DNA of 64,000 bases, taken from positions 1 to 64,000 of the forward strand of contig CAWGKT010000006.1 of NCBI GenBank assembly GCA_963823215.1, read 5' to 3'. Below the pieces are notes generated by a model. That model searched no databases. It was not told the origin of the DNA and was given only the letters and a program-made list of their open reading frames with translations. The position numbers were made by a program, and so were the translations under genes. This document shows positions 47,861-57,925 of this stretch, in pieces (within the stretch, counting starts at the first letter, position 1; each line of letters opens with the position of its first letter). Source of the stretch: CAIWHR01 sp963823215. GTDB taxonomy: Bacteria > Pseudomonadota > Gammaproteobacteria > Burkholderiales > Casimicrobiaceae.

Positions 47861-50587
47861 GTGTCCGGTACGGTCACCTTTCTTTTCACCGACATCGAGG
47901 GCAGCACGCAGCTCTGGGAGCAGGAGCCCGAGCGCATGCAGCCCGCGCTCGCGCGGCACGATGCGCTCATCCGGGCGTCCATTGCATCGAACGGCGGAAC
48001 AGTGGTGAAGATGACCGGTGACGGTGTGTACGCCGCTTTCGACGACCCGGTCGCCGCGGTCCATGCGGCTCTTGCAATCCAGTGCGGTCTCGTCGATGCG
48101 GGCACGACGAATGGGTTGGAGCTTTCAGTGCGCTGCGGGCTGCATCTCGGCGTGGTCGAGCGGCGCGACGACGACTACTTCGGCGATCCCGTCAATCGCG
48201 CGGCGCGGATCATGGGCGCGGCCCACGGCGGGCAGATCCTCTTGTCGGAGGCCGTTGTCGATCGGGTGCGCCAGCACCTGCCCTCGTCCTGTTCCCTGCG
48301 CGATCTGGGTCGCGTGCGGCTGAAGGACCTGGCGGTCCCCGAGCAGGTCTACCAGCTTGTCCATCCGCAGCTCCAGCAGGATTTTCCGGCGCTGCGATCG
48401 CTCGAGACGACGCCCAATAACCTCCCGCAACAGATCTCGTCGTTTGTCGGGCGCGGGCACGAAACCGTCGAGGTCAAGCGACTCCTGGCGCGGAGCAGGC
48501 TTTTGACGCTGGTCGGCGTCGGCGGCATCGGCAAGACGCGCCTCGCTCTTCGGGTGGCGGCAGACACCCACGACGCGTATCCCGACGGCGTATGGTTCGT
48601 CGAGCTCGGCTCCATCACCGATCCATCGCTGGTACCAAGCTCGGTCGCGCAGGTGCTTGGCGTTCGCGAGCGCGCCGGTGTCGACCTTGACGCAAACGCT
48701 CGGCAATCACCTCAAGTCCCGGCGCTTGTTGCTGCTGCTCGACAATTGCGAGCATCTGATCGATGCCTGCGCCACCCTCGCCGCCGCGCTGCTGCTGGCG
48801 GCACCGGAGATCCGCATCCTTGCGAGCAGCCACGAGCAGCTTCAGGTTGCCGGCGAGCAGATCTATCCGGTACCGCCGTTGTCGCTGCCCGCTCCCAATG
48901 GCGATCTCGAGTCGCTGGCACGCTCCGAGGCCGCGCAGATGTTCATCGAGCGCATCCGCTTGCAGGAGCCTGCCTTCGTGCTGACCGAGCGCCAGGTCGC
49001 GGCGACCACGTCCATCTGCAACCATCTGGACGGCATTCCGCTGGCGCTCGAGCTCGCTGCCGCGCGAGTGCACTCGTTGTCGATCGACGAGATCAACGTC
49101 CGCCTCAAGGACCGTTTCAAGCTGCTCACGGGAGGGAGCCGTTCGGCACTACCGCGCCAGCAGACGCTGCGCGCCACTCTCGACTGGAGCTACGAGCTGC
49201 TCGCCGACCATGAACGCGCGGTTCTCAATCGGCTCGGAGTATTTTCCGGGGGCTTCACGCTCGAAGCGGCGTCGATCGTCGCTTCCGATGAAACCATCGA
49301 CGAATTCGAGGTGATCGACCTGCTTTCGCATCTCGTCGCCCGGTCGCTGGTCGTCGCGGAGACGAACCCGGCCGGGAGCCGATACCGGCTGCTGGAGACC
49401 ACCCGGAGCTACGCCCTGGGGAAGCTCGCGGCGACCGGCGACGCCAAGCGCGCATCGATCACCGGCACGCACGGTACTTCAGCGACAGGGGCGCGCGCGC
49501 AGCCGACGACTGGATGTGCACGCCCGATGCGAGCTGGCGCGCGACCTACCTGCCTGAGCGCGACAATGTGCGCACCGCGCTCAACTGGGCGCTCGATTCA
49601 GATGGCGATCGAACGCTCGCCGTGGCGCTCGCGGGCGCGTCCGGACCGATCTGGACCGAGCTCGTCGCTCTACGGCGAAGGTCACCGCAGGCTCGAAGCC
49701 GCCGCCGCGCGAATCGATGCCGCCACGCCACCGTCCGATGAGGCACGGCTTTGGCTCTGGCTTGGATTGAATTGGGCTCTCGCGGCTCCTGACAAGGCGT
49801 TGCCGGCGCTCGAGCGCGCGATCGATCTCTACCGACGTTTGGGCGATGCGCGAAGCCTGGGCTTTGCGCTCGCGCGCCAGGGTCACGAGGAAGCGATGGC
49901 GGGCCGATTCGATCGGGCTGCTTCCGCTCTCGCGGAAGCGTTCCATCTGTTGGAGAAAGCGGGATTGCCGAAGGCCCTTGGCGACTATTACGACTATTGC
50001 GGGGTGTTGAAGGCGCTCACCGGCGATCCGTTGAATGCCAGGTCGGATCTCGAGAAGGCACTGCGCTCTACCGCAGTGCGGGCGCCGAGCGTTACGCGCT
50101 TTACACTCTGGCTCAACTAGGCGACATCGCATGGGCGCTCGGCGACCTCGATGCGGCGCTTTCGGGCCTTCGCGAAACCGTCGCACTGCTGCGCAAAGCA
50201 CCCCTCGCCAGCGTCATGCTCGGATTGTGCCTGAGCAACCTCGCGGGCGTGCACACCGAGCGCGGCGAGCTCGATGAAGCGTTGGCCGCCGCGCGCGAGG
50301 GCTTGCCGTTGCTGATCGAAGGCGGATTCGCGTGGTCCCACCTCGATCATCTAGCGCTGCGCGCCGCGCTCTCCGGGAAGGTTGCAACCGCGGCTCGCCT
50401 TGCCGGTTTTTCGGACGCGGCATTTGCAGCGAGGAAATCCGCGCGTCAGCCCAACGAAATGCGTTCGCGCGATCGGGTGCAGGTGATGCTGCAGGCAGAA
50501 TATTCTCCCGTCGAGCTCGCGCGCCTGTTGGCCGAAGGCGCGACGTTGAGCGAAGCCGGTGCGTGCAAGCTGGCGCTGGAGGGCTAG
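47861..50587 (+). CDS. Class III adenylate/guanylate cyclase fused to a STAND/NB-ARC-like ATPase and TPR region, frameshifted
   Basis: GTG at 47861 opens VSGTVTFLFTDIEGSTQLWE (FTDIEGST, metal-binding Asp), then KMTGDGVYAAFDDPVAAVHA (second Asp) and DYFGDPVNRAARIMGAAHGG (transition-state Asn-Arg), all residues of an active class III cyclase. The ATPase part has LLTLVGVGGIGKTRLALRVA (Walker A), LLLLLDNCEHLIDACATLAA (Walker B) and HLDGIPLALELAAARVHSLS, followed by a helical repeat region ending LSEAGACKLALEG. This is a common signalling ATPase-cyclase architecture; the product (cAMP or cGMP) cannot be told. Frame changes lie near 48680, 49460, 49660, 50070. It follows the M48 gene by 18 bp. Confidence 0.76.
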
Positions 50588-50634
50588 AGCCACTACCGAC
50601 ACCACGGCGCTCGAATGGTGCGAATCGATGGTAT

Positions 50635-51747
50635 TCAGGCGGGAAGTCGCTGCAGGCACGCCTGATAGCGAGTTTCGACGCGATTGGCAAACCACTCGGT
50701 GGTGAGATTGCGAGTGATCTTCGGGCTGGAGAGCGGCACTTGCGGCAGCGAAGCACGCGGCGCGGGCTTGCCGGTGAGCTTGTCGGCGAGCCCGAACACG
50801 CGAACGTAAAGACGCGTCTGCTCGAAGCTCGACGCGTTGCCGAGCTCGAGATCGCGGCGAATGTCATCGTTGTCCATGTCGAGCCGCCGGGCGAGCACAC
50901 GCGTCGCGAGCTCCGTTCTCCCAGGCTCGCGGGCGGGGTGTCCACGATCGTAGCGGACGAGATCACCGTCGAGCTCCAGCGGTATCCCGGACATCTGGGT
51001 TACGGCGCTCTGAAACGCTGCGTTGCGGCTCGCATACTGGCCCGCGTTGAAGTCCGCGAATCGGTATATCGGCCGTGCGTAGGGCGCGCGGTAGTCGAGC
51101 AAATGCGCGATTCCGAAATACATGCCGCCGCGGCGAGTGAACACCTCGTGGCGAATCGTTCCCGAGACTGGATAAGGATAAGGCTTCTCCGCCGCGAAGA
51201 CCTCGGCGAACGCGATGCTGACCTGCATCGGACCGCCTGTACGCACCGGATTGCGATCCGCAAGCAGCGAATTGCCGAAAGGCACTCGCCCGATGAAATC
51301 CTCGTAGATCTCGCTCAATTGCAGTTCCGTTTTCACGGCATCGAGGCGCTCGGCATAGCTCTTGCCGTTGGCCGAGGGGATCGCCAGCGCGGTGTCGAGG
51401 GCGAACTTGGGAATGCCGGCGCTCTCGCGGCGCTTGTCGATCTCCTTGCGCGCAATGCTGGCAAGCCCCGGCACGGCCGGATCGACCTGGAATCCCGACT
51501 CCTGTGCGGTCACGGCGATCGCCGCGCAGATGTTCTCGGGCGTCGGTGGAATATCCAGCGCGGCAAAGGCCGCGTAGGTATCCGTCGCCCAGCCAGCACG
51601 GTCCTTGAGCCCGTCCGGAAGCAGGCGGCTGACCAGCGCACGCCCTTCCGCCGCGCTCATCGGCTGGTGGCCGGATTCTACCGATACGCATCCCGCCAAC
51701 AAGGCGATCAGCGCGATCGTCAGCGATCTCGCGAGTCCCAAATCCAT
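50635..51747 (-). CDS. DUF1615 lipoprotein
   Basis: Start at 51747 chosen because it gives MDLGLARSLTIALIALLAGC, a signal with lipobox LAGC. The rest includes LVSRLLPDGLKDRAGWATDT, CAAIAVTAQESGFQVDPAVP, SEIYEDFIGRVPFGNSLLAD and YFGIAHLLDYRAPYARPIYR, which match DUF1615. TAQESGFQVDP resembles the Glu-Ser site of lytic transglycosylases, so a peptidoglycan-related role is possible but unproven. An upstream in-frame Met at 51819 would lengthen the N-terminus without a lipobox. It is intact, convergent with the cyclase and upstream of a DUF3095 gene. Confidence 0.8.
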   Translation of the reverse strand: MDLGLARSLTIALIALLAGCVSVESGHQPMSAAEGRALVSRLLPDGLKDRAGWATDTYAAFAALDIPPTPENICAAIAVTAQESGFQVDPAVPGLASIARKEIDKRRESAGIPKFALDTALAIPSANGKSYAERLDAVKTELQLSEIYEDFIGRVPFGNSLLADRNPVRTGGPMQVSIAFAEVFAAEKPYPYPVSGTIRHEVFTRRGGMYFGIAHLLDYRAPYARPIYRFADFNAGQYASRNAAFQSAVTQMSGIPLELDGDLVRYDRGHPAREPGRTELATRVLARRLDMDNDDIRRDLELGNASSFEQTRLYVRVFGLADKLTGKPAPRASLPQVPLSSPKITRNLTTEWFANRVETRYQACLQRLPA

Positions 51748-51859
51748 CGGCTTGAACGAAAACGTAACGCCAGCGACTCCTTGTCGAGGGTCAGAAGCAT
51801 ACACCTGGAGTCCACGCATTCTGCCCGGCTCAAGAGTGGTTGCGCCGCACCGCTTACGA

Positions 51860-53045
51860 TTAGCCTCTGAGCGATTTGAGCTGCGCCTTCAACCCGCGCG
51901 CGGCGATCGCGTAGCCTCCGTCACTGCCGTCGACGAAGTGCACGTGGTTTCCGTTGTAGGAGAACACGATGCAGGTGAGCAGCGCTTCGCGCGACCGGTG
52001 CATGCCGTAGGCCAGCCGGCCTTCGCGGTGCTGTCCTTCGAGGTACTCGCGCAGGTCTCCGTACTGCGCCTCGCTGCCGTCGATGACCATGCGCAGGATG
52101 CCGTCGAACTTGCGGAAATCGGTGTTCTCCACCATCTCTTCGGTGTAGTGACTCCAGCGCACGGCTCTTCGTGTCCATCTTGCGTGCGAAGAGATAAGCG
52201 CCTGCCAGGTTGAGCAACACCATCCGGACGAAATACTTGATCCGTCCCCAAAGACCGAGCTGGCTCGTACGTACGCGCCACTCGTGGGCGAGCTGGCGCG
52301 GATTGAACGACAGGCGCATGCGGTCGGCGCGCAGCGGGTGGTAGCTCGAGATGTCACCGTAGATCTGCGCGATCTTGTCGGACACGTTGCGATAGCTGGC
52401 CAGGTTCACGTCGGCATCGTCCGACACCGCAGCCACCAACAGCGCAAGCTTGTGATCCCGAAAGCTCGGCACGCCCTGCCAACGGCACTCGAAGCCCTCG
52501 AAGCTGCCTTCGCACGGGCCCTCGTCTTCCTGAACCCGCAGCACGTCCGTCGGCCTGCGGGTCCTTCACCATGCGCTCGGCTTCCTCCCAGCCACGCCCG
52601 GAAAAGGTCGGCTGGGTGACGTTCGGCGACAATCGAATCTTCGCCAGCCGCACTGCGAAGTGCCGCGGTCGATCATGCTCGAGACCTGTACCAGGCCGAC
52701 ACGCAACGACAGCTCGAAGCTTTCCCGCGACAAACGCTGCGCCTCTCGCAACGCCGGGATCACGCGCTCGAGCAAGCTCCCTGGCACGGCGAACGTCGCG
52801 CCATCGCCACCGAACACGAACGGCATTTCGACGCTTCGGTCCACGTTGACGACTGCGGCGATGCAGGCAACGCCGACGGTATTGACCTTCTTGTAGGCGC
52901 CCGCTTCGATCGCCTTCGTCGAGCCGACCACATCGGCGACGACGATCCACCAGTCAGCCGGAACCTGCGCGTGCCGGGCGGTCTCGATGGTCTCGGCAAA
53001 GGACTCCAGCACCGGAAGATCGCGGTAGAAATTGACCGTCGTCAT
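51860..53045 (-). CDS. DUF3095 (cyclase-like) protein, frameshifted
   Basis: The start gives MTTVNFYRDLPVLESFAETI and WWIVVADVVGSTKAIEAGAY; the 'DVVGST' and PFVFGGDGATFAVPGSLLER blocks resemble the two metal-binding motifs of class III nucleotide cyclases. The rest (FEGFECRWQGVPSFRDHKLA, YRNVSDKIAQIYGDISSYHP, VENTDFRKFDGILRMVIDGS, IVFSYNGNHVHFVDGSDGGY) is typical of DUF3095. The family is annotated as adenylate-cyclase-like but the product is not established. Frame changes lie near 52650, 52550 and 52170. It is on the reverse strand, 112 bp upstream of the DUF1615 gene in transcription order. Confidence 0.74.
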
Positions 53046-53163
53046 GAGCGTGATGGACTATCTTGCAATAACCTCCGACCTCGGATCGCGGCGGCGCGTA
53101 ATCGCGCTGATCTTTGGTTCTGATACCGAATATAACCTCTCAAGCGAATGAGGAGAACGCCGC

Positions 53164-53710
53164 ATGGGTGAGGATCGACGCAATATTGCCGCCAAGCGGC
53201 GCGCCTTTTGGGAGTTGCATGAGACCGGGTGTTTCCTCATTCCGAATCCGTGGACGTGGGGACCGCTCGTTACCTGCAGAGTCTCGGCTCAAGGCGTTGG
53301 CCACCACCAGTTCCGGCTTGAGCTGGTCGAAGGGCCGCCCCGATGCGGCCAAGCCGCGCGACATGGCGCTCGCCCACCTCGACGAGATCGTCTCGGCAAC
53401 CGATTTGCCGGTGAATGCCGACTTCGAAGACGGCTTCGCGCACGATGCGGCGGGCGTCGCGGAGAGCGTTCGTCTCGCGGTCGAGATCGGGGTGGCCGGC
53501 CTGTCGATCGAAGATGCGACAGGCGATGCAGCCAAACCGCTTTATGACCTCGACGCTGCGGTCGAGAGGATTCGCGCGGCGCGCAGAGCCATCGACAAGG
53601 CGGGCGGGGATGCCTTGCTGGTCGGGCGTGCCGAGTGCTTTCTTGTGGGTCGACCTGATCTCGATGAAACGATCGGGAGACTGCGGGCCTATTCCCAGGC
53701 CTGCACCGAC
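53164..53710 (+). CDS. Isocitrate lyase/PEP mutase family protein, 3'-truncated and frameshifted
   Basis: The start gives MGEDRRNIAAKRRAFWELHE and TGCFLIPNPWTWGP. After a shift near 53270 it reads ALATTSSGLSWSKGRP, DLPVNADFEDGFAHDAAGVA (with the DFEDG metal-site motif of the family), VGVAGLSIEDATGD-like text and IRAARRAIDKAGGDALLVGR, followed by AECFLVGRPDLDETIGRLRA. The expected continuation (AGADCLY-type text) is missing after about 53695, and the frame runs into Pro/Ala-rich sequence, so the gene is cut, probably by a join. Family enzymes act on methylisocitrate, phosphonopyruvate or 2-oxo acids; the reaction here is unknown. Confidence 0.6.
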
Positions 53711-53946
53711 AGCCGCAGCGGCGAGTGCTACGTCTGCAACGGGAGCCGGGAAGCCCCCGGCTGCGCCACCGACACCCGTCGGGAAAAGCACCCCATCGAC
53801 CGCCGCCGAAACGGCCACACCGACGTCCATCGACAAACCACTTGCGTCCCCCTCCGTTCGTCGCCATGCGCGCGAGCTGCAAATCGACTTGACCGCGACG
53901 CAATCGCTACAAGCGGACAACGCCCAGGGCGTATATTCAGCCCGAC
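53711..53946. other. Proline/alanine-rich open stretch, no supported gene
   Basis: An open frame on the forward strand encodes PAPTAAAASATSATGAG and TPVGKSTPSTAAETAT. It could be the low-complexity tail of a protein cut at a join, or noncoding DNA upstream of the sigma factor gene. Nothing else is recognised. Confidence 0.3.
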
Positions 53947-54522
53947 ATGCCCACCGATGCCTCTGCCGACGCCACGACGATTGCCAGCCTGATCGTCGCC
54001 GCCGAGCGCGGCGATGCCGCATCGGCGGAGGCGTTGTTCACCGCGCTGTACCAGGAGCTGCACCGTCTCGCCCGGCGGCAGCTTCGAGGGGGCAGCGCCG
54101 GCACGTCGCTCGGCGCCACGACGCTTTTGCACGAGTGCTACCTCGACATGGCGGGGCGCGCCGCGGCTTTCCCGGATCGCCAGCGTTTCATCGCGTACGC
54201 GGCGCGGGCGATGCGCGGACTGATCGTCGACTACGTCCGCGAACGCCGGGCGAAGAAGCGCGGCGGCGAGTTCCATCTGACCGCACTCGATACCGATATT
54301 GCCGAGTCGGTGGCGGGGGTCGATGACACGGTTCGTCTGGGTGATGCACTCGATGAGCTTCTGGAGACCGATGCCGCGCTCGCCGAGCTGGTCGAGCTCA
54401 AGTTCTTCTGCGGCTTCTCGTTCGCCGACATTGCGGCCATGCGCGGAGTGTCGGAGCGAACCGTGCAGCGCGATTGGCAGAAGGCTCGGCTGCTGCTGCA
54501 TCACGCCCTCTCGGACGGGTAG
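53947..54522 (+). CDS. ECF-type RNA polymerase sigma factor
   Basis: The intact 191-residue protein starts MPTDASADATTIASLIVAAE. Region 2 reads ALFTALYQELHRLARRQLRG and region 4 reads ELVELKFFCGFSFADIAAMR followed by GVSERTVQRDWQKARLLLHH, a helix-turn-helix for the -35 element. The middle AARAMRGLIVDYVRERRAKK is typical of the ECF group that accompanies protein kinases. A Ser/Thr kinase gene begins 118 bp downstream on the same strand, so kinase-dependent control of this sigma factor is likely. No anti-sigma gene is visible. Confidence 0.85.
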   Translation: MPTDASADATTIASLIVAAERGDAASAEALFTALYQELHRLARRQLRGGSAGTSLGATTLLHECYLDMAGRAAAFPDRQRFIAYAARAMRGLIVDYVRERRAKKRGGEFHLTALDTDIAESVAGVDDTVRLGDALDELLETDAALAELVELKFFCGFSFADIAAMRGVSERTVQRDWQKARLLLHHALSDG

Positions 54523-54640
54523 GTGTCGGGTTTCGCGCCAGGATTACGATACGATGATGCAGTGAAGCCTGTGAACGTGGCCGCGACGACGAAAGACGCG
54601 TCGAGATGCATGAGGGCGCCGGAAGGGACATAGGCCGACC

Positions 54641-57360
54641 ATGACAGGCATCCCCTGGACCCGCTGGCAGATCCTGAGCCCGCTGCTTGACGACCTGCTC
54701 GAGCTCGACCGCTCGCGCCGCACGGATCGCCTGACAGAGATTCGCCGGGACGACGGGCGTCTGGCCGACGAACTCGAGGCGCTCCTCGCGGAAGAAGGCG
54801 CGGTCGATCGGGACGCGTTCCTTGAAGGGTCTGCGCTGTCGGGCGAAGCGGAGCTCACCGGTCGTATTGTCGGCAGCTACACGCTCGACACCCCGCTGGG
54901 CCAGGGGGAAATGGGCAGCGTGTGGCTGGCCCATCGCAGCGATGGCCGCTTCGCAGGCCGGGTGGCGGTCAAGTTTCTCAATCTCGCGCTGGTTGCACGC
55001 AGCGGCGCCGAACGATTTCGCCGCGAAGGCAGCATTCTCGCCAAGCTCGCGCATCCCAATATCGCTCGCCTGCTCGACGCGGGTGTCGCCGAGGGCGGTC
55101 AGCCCTACCTCGTCCTCGAGTTGGTCGAGGGCCAGCCGATCGATCGCTACTGCGACGCGCACGACCTCGGGATCAGGGCACGCATACGGCTCTTTCTCGA
55201 GGTTCTGGCGGCGGTCGAGTCTGCGCACCGCAATCTGATTCTGCACCGCGACCTCAAGCCTTCCAATATTCTCGTCACCAACGACGGGCAGGTAAAGCTT
55301 CTTGATTTCGGCATCGCCAAGCTGCTCGGCGAACCGACGGAGGCGACCGCGGTGACGCAACTGGCCGGCCGGGCCTTTACGCCGGAGTACGCGGCCCCGG
55401 AGCAGGTGCGAGGGAAAGGAAGTCACGACTGCGACCGACGTCTACGCGCTCGGTGTGCTGTTGTATGTGCTGCTGGCGGGCGAGCATCCGACCGCTGTGC
55501 CTGCGCAGACGCCGGTGGAGCAGTTGCGCGCGGTGGTCGAAACCGAACCCGACCGGCTGTCTGCTGCGGCCGCGCGAACGACGAAGGCCGATGCCACCGC
55601 GCCCCTCGCGCCGCACACCGACCGGTCACAGGCCGCGAATGCCCGCGCGCTACGCGGCGATCTCGACACGATCGCGGCAAAGGCACTGAAGAAATCGCCC
55701 CACGAGCGCTACGCCACAGTTGCCGCGTTCGCGGACGACCTGCGCCGTTACCTGAACGACGAACCGGTCATGGCGCGTCCCGATTCGCGCCCCTACCGCA
55801 TCAGCAAGTTCGTGCGGCGGCATCGCCTCGGCGTTGGCGCGGCCTCGGCGACGCTGCTTGCGCTGATCGCGGGCGTGATCGGCACCACCTGGCAGGCATT
55901 CGAGGCGCGGCGCGAGCGCGACGCCGCGCTATTCCAGGCCGAGCGAGCGATGGCCAAGGGCAACTTCGTCAATCTGCTACTCGGCGCGATCGGCGACGGC
56001 GATCGGCCGTTGACGCAGCGCGAGATCCTCGACCGCAGCGTCGATCTCGTGGAAAAGCAGTTCGGCACGCGACCGCGGATCGCAATCGACCTCCTGATGC
56101 CCATCGCCGGGAACTACATGACGCTGGGCGATTTCGAAAAAGAGCTCGATGCGATGCAGCGCGCCGCCAAGCATGCCGCGGTTCTCGGGGATCCGGATGT
56201 CATCGCGGATGTCGCCTGCAATACCGTCGACACGGAGGTTCGTCGGAACCGGCGGGATCTCGCCCGTGCGCATCTCGAGACCGGGCGTGCCAGGCTGGCG
56301 GAAGTAGCGAAACCCGATCCGGGCACGGTCATCGCCTGCCTCCGCGGCGAGATCGAGCTCGCGCGCGCCGAAGGTGACCTCGATCGCGCGATCGAGCGCA
56401 CGCGCGAGGGACTTGCGTTCGCCGAACGCACTGGCGCCACCAAGGACAGCACCTACCCGATGCTGTTGTCCTACCTCCAGGGCCTGCACCGCGACCGGGG
56501 CGATCTGGCGGCGAGTTTCGAGGTTGCACGTCGCCTGCAGCGGCTGGACGAGGAGATGGGCCGCACCGACACCGTCGACTACCTGATCGGTCGCACGGCC
56601 CAAGCGAAAATTCTGGCCGACTGGGGCGAGTACCGCGCGGCGTGGCTGATCATGGATTCGCTGCTGCCACGGTGGCGCGAATCCACCGCCGAGCGGCGAA
56701 CCGCCGCCGGGATTCGATGTCCTTCGGGGTGACCTGCTCTTGCGGTTCGAAGACTGGCCGGGTGCACAACGGGTGCTCGCCTCCGCCGCCGAGCGGTCGC
56801 GTACGCAAGGCAATGTCGACGCGGCCTTCGCGAATGAATTCGTGCTTGCCCAGGCCCTCCTCGCAGCGGGACGGCGCGACGAGGCCAGCCGCTTGCTCGC
56901 CCGGATCGAAGCGGAAAGGCCGCCGGTTCCGGGACGCTACAAGACGATCACGCCGGCAGCCGTGCGCGCGCAGCTGACGCTGGCGCAGGGGAGCGGCGCT
57001 GACGCAGCGCGCATGATCGAGAGCGAACTCGCGCGCATGGGACATCCCGGCGCGAAGGATTCGATTCCGCTGGCGACCGCATTGCGGGTGGCTGCGCAGG
57101 TCCAGCTGGCTTCGGGCGACGGATCGCGCGCCGAAGGATACGCACAAGCCGCCACTGAAGTCGCCGATCGCCTTGCGCGCGATCCTGCCGCCAGCGCCCA
57201 CGTTGGCGAAGCGCTGCTGCTGCTTGCGCGGGCGCAACTCCTGCAGCGCAAGGACGCCGAGTCCGCAGCGACCGCGCGTCGGGCGATGCCGGTCCTGGCG
57301 GCTGCCTGCGGGGACGATCACCGGCTGACCCGCGACGCGCGAGCCTTGGCGAATCATTAA
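54641..57360 (+). CDS. Serine/threonine protein kinase with membrane helix and TPR region, frameshifted
   Basis: The start gives MTGIPWTRWQILSPLLDDLL. The kinase domain has YTLDTPLGQGEMGSVWLAHR (Gly loop; the usual fourth position is Glu), GRVAVKFLNLAL (ATP Lys), LILHRDLKPSNILVTNDGQV (catalytic HRDLKPSN), KLLDFGIAKLLG (DFG) and TPEYAAPEQVRGK (APE). A membrane helix follows (LGVGAASATLLALIAGVIGT), then a long helical TPR-like domain (YPMLLSYLQGLHRDRGDLAA, WEYRAAWL-type text) to the end at 57360. Two frame changes are visible, near 55425 and 56720. The order ECF sigma, kinase is a known signalling unit. The periplasmic or extracytoplasmic TPR part probably senses protein partners. Confidence 0.82.
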
Positions 57361-57602
57361 CAGGTGAATCGGATACCGGGCGTTCCCGGTAGCCGCTGGT
57401 CGACCACGGGCGCTCGAGGTCACGCGCTCCGCCCCCCGGCACGATTTTCACGGCATCGACTGGCCGCCCCGGCCGACCGCATCGCGACCCCGTCTGCCGG
57501 CGGGCATTCACCGATAGCACGCGTTGCATGTCGTCTTTTGCCGCGAGTTTGCGATCTATCCGGTAGAGGCCGGGAATTTGCGCCAAAGCCCGGAGACCGT
57601 CA

Positions 57603-57899
57603 TGGCCAACACTCGGCACCTGCAGCAGAAGTCCCGACGGGCCCTCGACCGCGTCAGCGCAACGATACGTGCGCTCGCGCACGTCGTTGGCCGCCGAGCA
57701 TGCGCTTGCGCTTCGCGCGGCGACGAAAGCCGCTTCGCCTCGCAGGTGCCAGGCCGAATTGCGCGCGATGTACTTGCCAGCGCGTTGACCCGCATCAGGA
57801 AGGTGCAGGTCGTCCGGCGCGCGGTTGCGATGGCGAATTCCATTCTTCTTCGTGTCGAATATTCGGTCGACGCGTCCCCGCGTGCGGGCACACAGTAGA
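57603..57899 (+). CDS. Small basic protein of unknown function (uncertain)
   Basis: A 98-residue open frame begins MANTRHLQQKSRRALDRVSA and is Arg/Ala-rich, without a recognised domain. The upstream 57364-57602 stretch has no gene. The stop lies 27 bp before the next gene. It may be a real small regulator or a chance frame in GC-rich DNA; codon use does not decide. Confidence 0.25.
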
Positions 57900-57925
57900 T
57901 CGAGCCCGTTGCGAAGAGAGCAATC

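Noticed and set aside
47861..50587. LuxR-type regulator identity for the cyclase-ATPase
   Set aside because: The ATPase part resembles those in large LuxR regulators, but there is no C-terminal helix-turn-helix and the N-terminus is a clear class III cyclase.
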